From assembly GCA_003332265.1 (NCBI GenBank), contig QPGA01000002.1, positions 143,976-199,221 on the forward strand: a stretch of 55,246 bases of DNA, in the 5' to 3' direction. The DNA is from Candidatus Accumulibacter meliphilus (GTDB lineage: Bacteria > Pseudomonadota > Gammaproteobacteria > Burkholderiales > Rhodocyclaceae). The notes under the pieces are model-generated. The model ran no database searches. It was not told where the DNA came from and saw only the letters and a program-made list of their open reading frames with translations. Position 1 is the stretch's first letter; each line of letters begins with the position of its first letter. The translations under genes and the position numbers were made by a program. This document shows positions 40,515 to 51,282 of the stretch, piece by piece.

Positions 40515-42437
40515 ATGCCGTATCTGATTCTCTCCGACGCCTCGCTTGCTTTCGGCCATGTGCCGCTTCTTGATCACGCCGAATTCCAGCTGGACCCTGG
40601 CGAACGGGTGGCGCTGATTGGCCGCAACGGCACCGGCAAGTCGTCGCTGCTCTGTGCGCTGGCCGGCACGGGGGGGCTCGATGATGGGACGGTGTGGCGA
40701 CAGCCGGGATTGCGTATTGGCTATGTACCGCAGGAGCCACCCTTCGACCCGGCCTTGAGCGTCTTCGAGGCGGTCGTCGCCGGTATGGGTGATCTGTCGA
40801 AGCTGCTCGCCGAGTATCACGCGGTATCGCACGCGCTCGGCGAGGCGGACGCTGATCACGAGAAATTGCTCGATCGCATGCAGCTCCTGCAGACGGAACT
40901 CGAAGCGCGTGACGCCTGGTCCTTCGAGGCGCAGGCCGAGCGGGTCATTCAGCGCTTCTCGCTCGATGCCGACGCGCTGGTCGGAACGCTTTCCGGCGGC
41001 CAGAAGAAGCGCCTGGCCTTGGCGCAGGCGTTGGCTGTCTCGCCGGAGCTGTTGCTGCTCGATGAGCCGACCAACCATCTCGACATCGGCGCCATCGAGT
41101 GGCTGGAGGAAATGCTGGTGTCGTCGGGAGTGACGCTGGCGTTCATCACTCACGACCGGCGTTTTCTCGAGCGCGTGGCGACACGCATCGTCGAGCTCGA
41201 CCGCGGCCGCCTGCTGTCCTGTCCGGGTAGCTTCAGCGAGTACCAGTCGCGCAAGGAGATGATGCTGCACGACGAGGCGCAGAACAATGCCCGTTCCGAC
41301 AAGTTCCTGGCCCAGGAAGAAGTCTGGATTCGCCAGGGAATCAAGGCGCGGCGTACGCGTAACGAAGGGCGCGTTTTGCGTCTCGAACAATTGCGCCGGG
41401 AGCGGGCGGCGCGACGCGAGCGTCAGGGCAAGGTCGAGTTAGCACTCGACGCCGGGGTCAAGAGCGGCAAGCTGGTGGCGGCGCTCGAACACGTCAGCAA
41501 GAGCTACGGCGACAAGGCGGTGGTGCGCGATTTTTCGTGTCGCTTGCAGCGTGGCGACAAGATCGGCGTCATCGGCCCGAACGGCGCCGGCAAGACGACC
41601 TTGCTGCGCATGATTCTCGGTGAGCTGTCTCCGGACCAGGGCAAGGTGTATCTGGGAACGAAAGTGGAAGTGGCCTATTTCGACCAGTTTCGCAGTGCGC
41701 TCGACGAAGAAGCGACGCTGATCGATGTCATCTCGCCGGGCTCGGACTTCGTCGAGATCGGCAACCAGCGCAAGCATGTGATCAGCTACCTCGGCGATTT
41801 TCTCTTCGCGCCGCAGCGTGCGCGTTCGCTGGTCAGTTCGCTGTCCGGCGGCGAGCGTAACCGGCTGCTGCTGGCGCGGCTGTTCGCGCGGCCGGCGAAT
41901 GTGCTGGTGCTCGACGAGCCGACCAACGACCTCGACATCGAGACCCTGGAACTGCTCGAGGAGTTGCTGCAGGAATACACCGGGACCCTGTTCCTGGTCA
42001 GTCACGACCGGGCCTTCATCGACAACGTGGTGACCCAGACCATCGCTGCGGAAGGCGACGGCACCTGGCGCGAGTACGCCGGTGGCTATCAGGACTGGGC
42101 CGACTATCAGGCGGGCCGCCTGCGTGACGAGGCGCTGGCGGCGAGCAGCGGCAAGCGCAGCGACGCGCGTGCGACGGAGACTGCGGCCAACGCCAAGGCG
42201 GCTGCGCAAAAACCGGGCGGCGGCAAGCTCTCCTGGAAAGAAGCGCGCGAGCTGGAGGAGTTGCCACAGCGGATCAGCGCGCTGGAGAGCGAGCAGAAGG
42301 CGATCGGCGAGCGTCTCGCCGATGCCCAGCTGTACCAGTCGCAACCCGAAGAGGCGCAGCGGCTGGCGGCACGGCTGAGTGAAATCGACGATCAGCTGGT
42401 GCAGCTGCTCGAACGCTGGGAGGCGCTCGAAAGCTAG
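40515..42437 (+). CDS. uup: ABC-F ATPase, Uup type
   Basis: I chose the ATG at 40515, which gives the conserved start MPYLILSDASLAFGHVPLLD. The 640-residue product has two ABC domains: Walker A GRNGTGKSS and GPNGAGKTT, signatures LSGGQKKRLALAQAL and LSGGERNRLLLARLF, Walker B LLLDEPTNHLDI and LVLDEPTNDLDI. Between them is a charged linker (KARRTRNEGRVLRLEQLRRE), and a C-terminal coiled coil (EELPQRISALESEQKAIGER) that in Uup binds nucleic acid. ABC-F proteins act at the ribosome, and Uup affects tandem-repeat excision. No TM segments are seen, as expected. It ends 4 bp into the convergent benE. Confidence 0.93.
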   Translation: MPYLILSDASLAFGHVPLLDHAEFQLDPGERVALIGRNGTGKSSLLCALAGTGGLDDGTVWRQPGLRIGYVPQEPPFDPALSVFEAVVAGMGDLSKLLAEYHAVSHALGEADADHEKLLDRMQLLQTELEARDAWSFEAQAERVIQRFSLDADALVGTLSGGQKKRLALAQALAVSPELLLLDEPTNHLDIGAIEWLEEMLVSSGVTLAFITHDRRFLERVATRIVELDRGRLLSCPGSFSEYQSRKEMMLHDEAQNNARSDKFLAQEEVWIRQGIKARRTRNEGRVLRLEQLRRERAARRERQGKVELALDAGVKSGKLVAALEHVSKSYGDKAVVRDFSCRLQRGDKIGVIGPNGAGKTTLLRMILGELSPDQGKVYLGTKVEVAYFDQFRSALDEEATLIDVISPGSDFVEIGNQRKHVISYLGDFLFAPQRARSLVSSLSGGERNRLLLARLFARPANVLVLDEPTNDLDIETLELLEELLQEYTGTLFLVSHDRAFIDNVVTQTIAAEGDGTWREYAGGYQDWADYQAGRLRDEALAASSGKRSDARATETAANAKAAAQKPGGGKLSWKEARELEELPQRISALESEQKAIGERLADAQLYQSQPEEAQRLAARLSEIDDQLVQLLERWEALES

Positions 42438-43616
42438 GGCTGCTGGGTGGGGCGGCGCTTGCTGCGCAGGACGATCAGCGCCGCCAGTCCGGCGAGCAGG
42501 CCCCAGAACGCCGAGCCGACCCCGGCAAAGGCGACTCCCGAAGCGGTGACCAGGAAAGTCAGCAGTGCCGGCTCGCGTTCGGCTTCCTGGCTCAGGGCGG
42601 CGGCGAGACCGCTGCCGATGGTCCCGAGCAGTGCGAAGCCGGCGATGGCCAGCACCAGTTCCTTGGGGAAGGCCAGGAAAAGCGAGCCGACGGTGGCCCC
42701 GAAAACGCCGATCAGCAGATAGAAGAAGCCGGCTGCGATTGCCGCGACATAACGTTTGTCAGGGTTTTCGTGCGCTTCGCGGCCCATGCAGATGGCGGCG
42801 GTAATCGCTGCCAGGTTCAGCGCGTAAGCGCCGAATGGCGCGAGAAGCAAGTTGGCGCCGCCAGTCCAGCCGATCAGCGGCGAGATCGGCAACTGGTAGC
42901 CCGAAGCGCGGATGACAGCGACGCCGGGGACGTTCTGCGAGGCCATGGTCACCATGTAAAGCGGTAGCGCAACGCCGATCAGTGCCTGCCACGACCACTC
43001 CGGGGCGATGAATATCGGCATCGCCAGTTCGACGTGCACCTCGTCGACCCGCAGTGAGCCTTGAGCGGCAGCGATGCCGACGCCGGTGAGCAAGGTCACG
43101 ATGATGGCGTAGCGCGGAAGCAGCCGGCGGCCGAGCAGGTAGGCGCAGAACATCGGGAAGACGAGAGCGAACTGACTTTGCATGGCCACGAAGGCGTCGA
43201 GGCCGAAGCGCAGCAGGACGCCGGCGAGCATTCCAGAAGCTATCGAGATCGGAATCCGGCTGATCATCCGCTCGAACAGGCCGCTGAAGCCGGAAATCGT
43301 GATCAGGGCCGCCGAGACGAGAAACGCGCCGATCAGCTTCGGGCATCGAGACGCCGGCGGCGCTGGTGATCAGCATCGCCGCGCCGGGCGTCGACCAGGC
43401 GGTCAGCACCGGCACCCGGAAGCGCAGCGACAGGGCGATGCTGGTCAGCCCCATGCCGACGCCGAGCGCGCACATCCAGGAAGCGATCTCGGCCGGGCTT
43501 GCGTGCAGCGCCTGGGCGGCCTGAAAAACGATCACTGCCGAACTGGTGAAGCCGATCAGAACGGCGACGAAGCCGGCAATGACGGCTGAAACCGAGAAAT
43601 CCCTGATCAGAGGCAT
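42434..43616 (-). pseudogene. benE: BenE-type benzoate/H+ symporter, frameshifted
   Basis: The N-terminal part (SVSAVIAGFVAVLIGFTSSA, IASWMCALGVGMGLTSIALS, VLTAWSTPGAAMLITSAAGV) is in one frame and the C-terminal part (RMISRIPISIASGMLAGVLL, LPLYMVTMASQNVPGVAVIR, LIGVFGATVGSLFLAFPKEL) in another. They join at a single extra base near 43334-43338 (GAAGCTGATCGG where GAAGC-GATCGG would keep frame after a SMPEA motif). Together they make a full-length ~390-residue BenE with ~12 TM helices. The gene is either truly broken or the base is a sequencing error; the rest looks unmutated, which favours a recent change or error. Confidence 0.85.
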
Positions 43617-43707
43617 GGCTTCGTCCACCAAAGCGGTCGCGGCTGTTCAGTGCTGCGCGTGCTGGCCGCGACACTGCCGGGGGCGTGGGTCGGCGAGTAG
43701 ACCAGGG

Positions 43708-44577
43708 TCAGCTGCGGCCCGCTTTTTTCAGCGCTTCGCGAATTTTTGGCAGCGCCGCCTGCGCCGCTTTTTCGCCTTCGAGGATGGCGTCGTGGCGGGC
43801 CTGGAACTCGGTGGAGCCGACGGCGCCGACCTGCGGGCGAATCACCACGTCGGCCTCCTTGAGCTCGTAGTGGGCAAGGCTCTGGCCCATGATGGTGAAA
43901 GTTTGCATGAGAATGTCGAAGGTGCTGCTTACCGGCTGGGTGCTGGGGCGGGCCGAAATGTCGACGGCAATGACCACATCGGCACCCATTGCGCGTGCCG
44001 CGCGCACCGGAATGAGGCTGCTCAGGCCGCCATCGACGTATTCGTGGCCATTGATGCTTACCGGCTGGAAGACGCCCGGGACGGTCGCCGAAGCGCGTAC
44101 CGCCATGCCAGTGTTGCCGGTACGAAAGACGACGCTGTCGCCGTTGCGCAGATCGGTGGCCACGGCCCCGAAAGGCTTGTTCAGGGCCTCGAGCGGACGC
44201 TGGCCGACGGCGTCATTGACGAACTTCTGCAGCAATTCCCCCTTGAGCACGCCGCGGTCGGGCAGCGACCAGTCGCTGATTTTCGTCTCGTCGAGCCGGT
44301 GCGCGAGCTTCTGCAGCTCGAAGCCATTGTTGCCGGCGGCGTAGAGGGCGCCGACCACCGCCCCAGCGCTGCTGCCGACGACGATGTCGGGAACAATGCC
44401 CTGGCTCTCCAGGGTCTTGATCACGCCGACGTGCGCAAAGCCGCGCGCTGCGCCACCGCCGAGGGCCAGACCCAGTTTGACCGGTTTGCCTGCCTGTGTA
44501 GCGGGGGCCGGCGGCTTGCTCGCACAGCCGCTGACGATGAGCGTGGCCAAGCCAACAATGAGCAGCAGCTGACGCAT
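43708..44577 (-). CDS. Patatin-like phospholipase, lipoprotein (RssA-like)
   Basis: The ATG at 44577 follows AAAGGA with six-base spacing. The 289-residue product has a lipoprotein signal peptide with lipobox LIVSGC, then a patatin domain: oxyanion loop LGLALGGGAARGFAHVG, nucleophile elbow GSSAG with Ser70, and the dyad aspartate in VDGGLSSLIP (Asp182). Patatin lipases hydrolyse phospholipids. The lipobox suggests it acts in the periplasm or at the outer membrane. The substrate is unknown. Confidence 0.87.
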   Translation of the reverse strand: MRQLLLIVGLATLIVSGCASKPPAPATQAGKPVKLGLALGGGAARGFAHVGVIKTLESQGIVPDIVVGSSAGAVVGALYAAGNNGFELQKLAHRLDETKISDWSLPDRGVLKGELLQKFVNDAVGQRPLEALNKPFGAVATDLRNGDSVVFRTGNTGMAVRASATVPGVFQPVSINGHEYVDGGLSSLIPVRAARAMGADVVIAVDISARPSTQPVSSTFDILMQTFTIMGQSLAHYELKEADVVIRPQVGAVGSTEFQARHDAILEGEKAAQAALPKIREALKKAGRS

Positions 44578-44990
44578 GGAGTTCCTTTCGTGGGAGCTTG
44601 GGGTTGTGGCGATCACTACAGCCGCTTGATCGCAGGCGATGCGCAGGCGCAGGGAAAGTCGAGGTCGCGCGCCTGACTGCACCAGCTCGAGCAACAATGT
44701 ACGAATGGTACGACTTCGCGGCAGATGCCGCCATCAGCGCTGCCTGAAAAAAGACTTTCCTTGCTTCCTGCAGGCAATTGTTTACCATCGCGAATGGACT
44801 CTGGATCCCGGGTCCCCTGAAGCTGCCGTCCGACAGTCGAGCTCCGGATCATTTCCTGACGGTCGGTCGATCACTCCTCGTTGGCGGCGCCTGCCGCGGC
44901 GGGGCTCCTCGACTGCCTTGCGCTCTCGGACCAGATCATCAAGTCGGCATGCTCAGGCGTGGCGCAAAAATCACTGGAGAATATGGAATT

Positions 44991-46568
44991 ATGGCCGTAG
45001 CGCCCGAAACCGCCAGCATGGCGTTGTTTTGTGACTTCGAGAACGTCGCTCTTGGCGTTCGCGATGCGAATTACGATAAGTTCGACATCAAGCCGGTACT
45101 GGAAAAGTTGTTGCTGAAGGGCAGTATCGTGGTCAAAAAAGCCTATTGCGACTGGGAGCGATACAAGGGCTTCAAAGCTGCGATGCACGAGGCGAACTTC
45201 GAGCTGATCGAGATCCCGCACCTGCGTCAGTCGGGCAAGAACTCGGCGGACATCCGGCTGGTCGTCGATGCCCTTGACCTGTGCTACACCAAGTCGCACG
45301 TCGACACCTTCGTGATCATCAGCGGCGATTCGGATTTTTCGCCACTGGTTTCCAAATTGCGCGAGAACGCCAAATCGGTGATTGGCGTCGGCGTCAAGCA
45401 GTCGACATCGGACCTCCTGATCGCCAACTGCGACGAGTTCATTTTCTATGACGATCTGGTGCGCGAGATCCAGCGCTCGGCGCGGCGGGATTCCAAGGAA
45501 GCGCAACCCGCGGTCAGGCGTTCGCCGGAAGAGGATGCGCAACGCAAGGCGGAGCTCGATGCACGTCGCAGCAAGGCCGTCGAACTGGCCGTTGCCACTT
45601 TCGATGCACTGATTGGCGAGCGTGGCGACAGCAGCAAGATCTGGGCGTCGATGCTCAAGGAGGCGATCAAGCGACGCAAGCCGGACTTCAACGAGTCGTA
45701 CTACGGCTTCCGGGCCTTTGGCAACCTGCTCGAAGAGGCGCAGAAGCGCGGCCTGCTGGTCATTGGTCGCGACGAAAAGTCGGGAACCTACGTCTATCGC
45801 AGTAACGGTGGCGATACGGCCGCCGCCGAAGCGGCAGTCGAGTTGGGCAGCGAGGGGCTGCCGCCGGTCTCGCCCGCAGCGGCCAGCGAGGGCGCGACGA
45901 CGCCCGATGAACAGAATGAGCAGGCCGGAGGGCGCCGCAAGGGGCAGGGCCGGCGAAAGAGCGGCGAGAAAGCTGCCAAGCGGGGCCGCGAGCAGAAGGC
46001 GGGCAAGGAAGAAGAGGCCGCTGCGACGGCTGAAGGCAGCGAAGGTGGTAGCCGTCAAGACCAGGAAGCTGCTGTCGGCAACGACCCCGTCGAGCGGCCA
46101 ATGCTACCCGAAGTAAGGCCGGCGTCTGCATCTTCCGAGTCGTCCGAAGATGCACAATCTGCGAAATCTGCGCAATCTGCGGACCCGCTGCCCTTGTCTT
46201 CAGCGTCGCCATCGCCCGAAATTCCCCTAGCGCCAGACGCTTCCCCGCCGCTAGCCTCGGTCGCCATGGCAAGCGAAGTCGAGAGTTCGCCGCCGGAAAC
46301 CATAGCGCAGCAAAAGCCCGCCGCAAAACCCCGTGCGTCCGGGCGCCGCCGGCCCACCGCAAAGAACGCTAGCAGCGATTCGCCTTCGCCTTCGGCTGCA
46401 CCAGCTGCTCAAGCCGCTGCCGAGCCGGCTGCGCAGTCGAGCGTCGTCCTTGTCGAAACGGCCGCGGCCACAGCCAGCGGCGATTCGGCAGAGCTTGCCC
46501 CGGTCAAGAAGCCGGCGCCGCGTCCACGTCGGCCGCGCAAGCCCAAAGCTGCGCCAGAAACAGCGTGA
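44991..46568 (+). CDS. NYN-LOTUS (OST-HTH) RNA-binding/nuclease-like protein
   Basis: I chose the ATG at 44991; the frame is open upstream but has no conserved residues. The 525-residue product has an NYN/PIN-like nuclease domain (~10-150; ALFCDFENVALGV, HLRQSGKNSADIRLVVDALD, FVIISGDSDFSPLVSKLREN with the acidic residues retained), then an OST-HTH/LOTUS domain (~195-265; IWASMLKEAIKRRKPDFNES YYGF, GTYVYR), then a ~250-residue Ala/Pro/Ser/Glu-rich tail with KRGRE and RPRRPRKPK basic patches. Proteins with NYN plus LOTUS are widespread in bacteria and are thought to act on RNA, but roles are unclear. A strong terminator follows. Confidence 0.87.
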   Translation: MAVAPETASMALFCDFENVALGVRDANYDKFDIKPVLEKLLLKGSIVVKKAYCDWERYKGFKAAMHEANFELIEIPHLRQSGKNSADIRLVVDALDLCYTKSHVDTFVIISGDSDFSPLVSKLRENAKSVIGVGVKQSTSDLLIANCDEFIFYDDLVREIQRSARRDSKEAQPAVRRSPEEDAQRKAELDARRSKAVELAVATFDALIGERGDSSKIWASMLKEAIKRRKPDFNESYYGFRAFGNLLEEAQKRGLLVIGRDEKSGTYVYRSNGGDTAAAEAAVELGSEGLPPVSPAAASEGATTPDEQNEQAGGRRKGQGRRKSGEKAAKRGREQKAGKEEEAAATAEGSEGGSRQDQEAAVGNDPVERPMLPEVRPASASSESSEDAQSAKSAQSADPLPLSSASPSPEIPLAPDASPPLASVAMASEVESSPPETIAQQKPAAKPRASGRRRPTAKNASSDSPSPSAAPAAQAAAEPAAQSSVVLVETAAATASGDSAELAPVKKPAPRPRRPRKPKAAPETA

Positions 46569-46634
46569 CCGGCAAGCAGCAAACTGGCCAGGCCGTGCCT
46601 GCTCGCATGATGTAGGGGAGGGGACCCGCCCCTG

Positions 46635-46673
46635 AAGCAAAGAAGCCGCGACTGGGTCGCGGCTTCTTTGCTT
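46635..46673. terminator. Bidirectional rho-independent terminator
   Basis: A perfect 17-bp stem (46635-46651 with 46657-46673) closes a 5-base loop CTGGG. The stem is GC-rich in its core, followed by TTTTGC on the plus strand and preceded by an A-rich flank that gives a T-run on the minus strand. It lies between the convergent NYN-LOTUS gene and panD and probably serves both. Confidence 0.85.
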
Positions 46674-46706
46674 TTGCATTGCGCCAAAGCTGGCGCGGTT
46701 CATGGT

Positions 46707-47090
46707 TCAGGCAGCGGCCTGCGTCGGAATCATGCCGGCGGTGCGGACGATGCGGTTCTGAGTGTCCACGTAGATCAGTTTCGGCGCGTACTTGGCGAGT
46801 TCGACTTCGTTGTACACCGCGAAGCTGGCGATGATCAGGATGTCACCCGGCGCGGCGCGGCGCGCTGCCGAGCCATTCACCGAGATGACGCCAGAGCCGC
46901 GCTCGGCGCGCAGCGAGTAGGTTGTGAAACGCTCGCCGTTATTGACGTTCCAGATGTCGATCTGTTCGTACTCGCGAATGTTCGCCGCATCCAGAAGATC
47001 TTCGTCAATGGCGCAAGAACCTTCATAGTGGAGCTCGGCGTGTGTGGTGCTGACGCGGTGCAGCTTCGACTTCAGCATTGTCCTCTGCAT
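46707..47090 (-). CDS. panD: Aspartate 1-decarboxylase precursor
   Basis: The 127-residue product starts [20 protein letters not shown] and carries the self-cleavage site [13 protein letters not shown], where Gly24-Ser25 is cut so that Ser25 becomes the pyruvoyl cofactor. It makes beta-alanine from aspartate for pantothenate and CoA synthesis. The length is normal. It is followed on the minus strand by the terminator and preceded by panC, so panB, panC and panD lie in one cluster. Confidence 0.95.
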   Translation of the reverse strand: MQRTMLKSKLHRVSTTHAELHYEGSCAIDEDLLDAANIREYEQIDIWNVNNGERFTTYSLRAERGSGVISVNGSAARRAAPGDILIIASFAVYNEVELAKYAPKLIYVDTQNRIVRTAGMIPTQAAA

Positions 47091-47149
47091 GGAATCACCG
47101 GGTGTTGAGTTAAAGGGGGAAGGGCATTGTAGCTGCTAATCGCTGCCTG

Positions 47150-48100
<951 letters not shown>

Positions 48101-48106
48101 CTACAG

Positions 48107-48357
48107 CCGTTAATGTGAAAGTCGCGCAAGCGACTCACGAAACTCCCGTCTCCCCTTGCGGGAGAAGGGTCAGGGGAAGAGGGAAACGGTCATGACTTTC
48201 ATGATCCGGGGTGTCTCGACATGTCATGACCGTTAATGTGAAAGTCGCGCAAGCGACTCACGAAACTCCCTTCTCCCCTCGCGGGAGAAGGGCCGGGGGA
48301 AGAGGGGGCGGTCATGACTTTCATGATCAGGGGTGTCTCGACATGTCATGACCGTTA
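48107..48357. repeat. Two tandem copies of a 123-bp palindrome-rich intergenic repeat
   Basis: Copies run 48107-48229 and 48230-48352, beginning CCGTTAATGTGAAAGTCGCG, with the start of a third unit (CCGTTA) at 48351-48357 overlapping the panB stop. Each unit contains hairpins (GTCGC-GCAA-GCGAC; a GGGAGAA-type stem with TTCTCCC) and the palindrome GTCATGAC. An inverted third copy lies at 50983-51066. These features suggest a REP/BIME-like element family of this genome. The element lies between panB and panC. Confidence 0.85.
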
Positions 48358-49167
48358 GTAGCAGTGTTCGGGCCCCGGAAAACTGCCGTCCTTGACGGCA
48401 GCCACGTAGGCGGCGACGGCCGCGGCGATGGACGTCTGAGCGGCCATGAAATTCTTCACGAAGCGCGCCTTCCTGCCGGCCGAGATGTCGAGCATGTCAT
48501 GCAGGACCAGCACCTGCCCCGAGCATTCCCGGCTGGCACCGATGCCGATGGTCGGGATGGCGAGGCTGGACGTGAGTTTGGCGGCCAGCGCCTCGGGGAT
48601 GGCTTCGAGGACGATCAGCGTGGCGCCAGCCTCTTGCTGGGCGAGGGCGTCGGCCTGCAGCCGGGTGGCTCCGGAATCGTCTTTTCCCTGCACGCGGTAG
48701 CCACCAATCTGGTGTACCGACTGCGGAGTGAGCCCGACATGCGCGCAGACGGGAATGCCTCGGCTGCTAAGGAAGCGCGTCGTTTCCGCCATCTCGGCAC
48801 CGCCTTCGAGCTTGACCATCTGCGCGCCGGCGGCAATCAGGGTGACGGCGTTGCGCAGGGCTTGTTGCGGGCTTTCCTGGAAGCTGCCGAACGGCATGTC
48901 GGCGATTATCAAAGCGCGCTGGCTGCCGCGCACGACGCTGGCGGTGTGGTAGGCGATGTCGGTCAGTGTTACCGCCAGCGTCGACTCGCGGCCTTGCAGG
49001 ACCATGCCGAGCGAGTCGCCGATTAGTAGTGCATCGACGTCGGCGGTGTCGCAGAGCTGCGCGAAGCTCGCGTCGTAGCACGTGAGTATGGCGATTTTCT
49101 CGCCGTTGGCACGCATTCTGGCGAGGTCGACGTGCGTGCGCCTGCGCGTCGCGACATGGGTGGACAT
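48355..49167 (-). CDS. panB: 3-methyl-2-oxobutanoate hydroxymethyltransferase
   Basis: The ATG at 49167 follows GGGGAGA. The 270-residue product has the PanB core: [20 protein letters not shown], the metal-binding [20 protein letters not shown], and [25 protein letters not shown]. It makes ketopantoate from ketoisovalerate and methylene-tetrahydrofolate. It lies four bases downstream of the deoxynucleoside kinase gene, so they share a transcript, and precedes panC across the 123-bp repeat pair. Confidence 0.95.
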   Translation of the reverse strand: MSTHVATRRRTHVDLARMRANGEKIAILTCYDASFAQLCDTADVDALLIGDSLGMVLQGRESTLAVTLTDIAYHTASVVRGSQRALIIADMPFGSFQESPQQALRNAVTLIAAGAQMVKLEGGAEMAETTRFLSSRGIPVCAHVGLTPQSVHQIGGYRVQGKDDSGATRLQADALAQQEAGATLIVLEAIPEALAAKLTSSLAIPTIGIGASRECSGQVLVLHDMLDISAGRKARFVKNFMAAQTSIAAAVAAYVAAVKDGSFPGPEHCY

Positions 49168-49171
49168 GGGT

Positions 49172-49825
49172 TTACTCTCCCCGGTTGAAATACTCGCGGT
49201 GTCCACGCATCGATTCGATGCGCTTGACGAGCAGTTGAAAATCGTCGTCGGAGTCGACGAAGTTGATGTTTTCGGAGTTCACCACCATGACCGGCGCTGC
49301 GTCGTAGTTGTGGAAGAAGCGCATGTAGCTTTCCGCAAGGACCGTCAGATAGGCGTCAGCGATCCGCCTTTCCATGTCGATGCCGCGTTTCCGGACGCGG
49401 GCAATCAGCGTTTCCGGCTTGGCCTGCAGATAGATCACCAGATCCGGTGGCTTCGTTGCGGGTGACAGCTGTTCGTAGATTCTGCGGTACAGCCCGTATT
49501 CGTCGTCACTGAGCGTCAGCAGCGCGAACAGCGGATCCTTTTCGAGCAGGTAGTCGGCAACCACCGGGCGGGCGGAGAAATCGGCTTGCGACAGCTCGCG
49601 TAGCTTGTCGAGGCGCTGAAACAGGAAGAACAACTGCGTCTGCAGGGCAAAGTGCTGCTGGTCCTGATAAAAGCGACTCAGGAAGGGGTTCAGCTCGGGT
49701 TGTTCGAGCAGCATTTGCGCGTCGATATGCGCACCGAGACGGCGCGCAAGACTCGTCTTGCCGGCGCCGATTGGGCCCTCGACCACGATGTGGCGGGCTG
49801 CGGTCAGGGTATTTCGTGCAGACAT
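49172..49825 (-). CDS. Deoxynucleoside kinase
   Basis: The 217-residue product has the dNK P-loop [18 protein letters not shown] (motif at ~17-25), an [14 protein letters not shown] helix, [20 protein letters not shown], and [19 protein letters not shown] as the lid. It phosphorylates deoxynucleosides, probably deoxyadenosine or deoxyguanosine. A dNK next to panB-panC is common in proteobacteria, often with folK, which is not found here; a chemoreceptor gene takes that place. Confidence 0.9.
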   Translation of the reverse strand: MSARNTLTAARHIVVEGPIGAGKTSLARRLGAHIDAQMLLEQPELNPFLSRFYQDQQHFALQTQLFFLFQRLDKLRELSQADFSARPVVADYLLEKDPLFALLTLSDDEYGLYRRIYEQLSPATKPPDLVIYLQAKPETLIARVRKRGIDMERRIADAYLTVLAESYMRFFHNYDAAPVMVVNSENINFVDSDDDFQLLVKRIESMRGHREYFNRGE

Positions 49826-49846
49826 GAAGAGACGGCCACTGCCGGG

Positions 49847-50968
49847 TCAGGGTTCCACGAAAAGAGTATCGGGTCGGGCTTCGCCATCCTGGGCCATTCG
49901 TTCGAGGCCCAGCAGCACAGCCATGCTGGCAGTTTCCATTTGCTCGATAGCGTCCACGCCGCCAGCGAAATCGCCCGCACAACGCGCTTCGACGGCCAGG
50001 CGACCATGTCGGTGAACATCGACATGCGGCGTTTCGATTGCCCGGTAAGCATCGAGCTGCGTGCAGTAATGCTTTCCGTCGCCGGCATAGTACCACTGGC
50101 CCAGACGGCAGTCGGTATGCGAAGCGAAGTCGCTGGCGTTCCTGGTCGTGGCACCCATGAACACCTGATAGACGTCGAATTTGAAGAGCAGATGGTCCAT
50201 CTTGGCCAGTTCGACAAAACTGCGCAGGGCGGCCGTGGCAATAGTTCGTTCCATTTGCCTGGCGAGACCGGTAATGCCACCGATTGCGGTCGATGCCTGC
50301 CGCCCCTGCTCACTGAAGGAATCAGACTGCTCGGCAAGATTGCTGATACTGCTTTGCGCCGAAACGGTCTCACCCTGGATATTGCTGACCAGCCGCGAGA
50401 TGTCCCCGGTGGCTTGGCTTGTCCGATCAGCGAGCTTGCGCACTTCGTCGGCGACGACCGCGAAACCGCGACCGGCTTCACCGGCACGAGCCGCTTCGAT
50501 GGCGGCGTTGAGCGCCAGGAGGTTGGTCTGGTCGGCAATTTCCTTGATCAGCTGGACGATGCCGCCGATTTTCTCGGTACTGCCTTGCAGGCTGAGCACC
50601 TTTTCCAGAGCCTTGCGCGAGTCGCTGGCGAGCTGGTTCAATTCCGTGCTGATGGCGTTTACCGATTCGCGGCTGCTCGCAGCAATGCCGGCGGCAGCGA
50701 ATGTTTCTTTCTTCTCGTCGTGCAGGCGCTGGGCCAGCGTAGCGAGAGTCTGTTGCGACTCCGCCAGCGATTGCCGATACGACGCAAAGGAAAGGAACAG
50801 CCGCTGTAGTTCCTGGCTGCGCTTTTCACTAGCTTCCGAGGCTTGCAGGCAGTCGTCGCGCGTGGCGCGTGCCGACGCCAGTTGTTCGCGCAGCGCTTCA
50901 TTCTGCGTCTCCAGCTCGCCGAGGCGCGCCTCAAGGCTGCGGATCTTCGCCCCGCTTCCGAAAATCAT
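49847..50968 (-). CDS. Soluble methyl-accepting chemotaxis protein with C-terminal CZB domain
   Basis: The 373-residue product has no TM. It starts with a coiled coil ([20 protein letters not shown]), then the signalling hairpin tip with [20 protein letters not shown] and [20 protein letters not shown], and ends with a CZB domain (zinc-binding His and Cys in [23 protein letters not shown] and [10 protein letters not shown]). CZB domains sense zinc or oxidants such as HOCl and regulate cytoplasmic receptors. GGAGG precedes the ATG. The next gene downstream is the dNK gene, 20 bp away. Confidence 0.92.
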   Translation of the reverse strand: MIFGSGAKIRSLEARLGELETQNEALREQLASARATRDDCLQASEASEKRSQELQRLFLSFASYRQSLAESQQTLATLAQRLHDEKKETFAAAGIAASSRESVNAISTELNQLASDSRKALEKVLSLQGSTEKIGGIVQLIKEIADQTNLLALNAAIEAARAGEAGRGFAVVADEVRKLADRTSQATGDISRLVSNIQGETVSAQSSISNLAEQSDSFSEQGRQASTAIGGITGLARQMERTIATAALRSFVELAKMDHLLFKFDVYQVFMGATTRNASDFASHTDCRLGQWYYAGDGKHYCTQLDAYRAIETPHVDVHRHGRLAVEARCAGDFAGGVDAIEQMETASMAVLLGLERMAQDGEARPDTLFVEP

Positions 50969-50982
50969 TCCGTCCTCCCGCT

Positions 50983-51066
50983 AACGGTCATGACCGTTCC
51001 CCTCTTCCCCGACCCTTCTCCCGCGAGGCGAGAAGGGAGTTTCGTGAGTCGCGTGCGCGACTTTCA
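50983..51066. repeat. Inverted, partial copy of the 123-bp repeat
   Basis: Read on the minus strand, this stretch matches the first ~80 bases of the units at 48107-48352 (TGAAAGTCGCGC, then ACTCACGAAACTCCCTTCTC). It is bounded by the 16-bp perfect palindrome AACGGTCATGACCGTT at 50983-50998. It lies in the 314-bp gap upstream of the chemoreceptor gene; the rest of the gap (51067-51282) holds nothing I can assign. Confidence 0.8.
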
Positions 51067-51282
51067 GATATGCAGTAGCTGATGGTCGTGCTTGCGTGGT
51101 GAAAAAAGCCAGGCAAGTCAAACGGCGTCCAGGATACACAGGGCAGCGGCGCGATGGTCGAATTTGCGCGCGCAGAAGCGAAAAAACGCAAAAGCAGCGA
51201 GTGATGGCCAGGAACGGATCCTTCTTTCGCTCCTCCCGGTGGTGGGCGCCTGGTAACGGAGAAAGGGGCCTGGCCACGCCGC

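Noticed and set aside
48107-48357. CRISPR array from tandem repeats
   Set aside because: The units are 123 bp, contiguous and without unique spacers; this is a tandem intergenic repeat.
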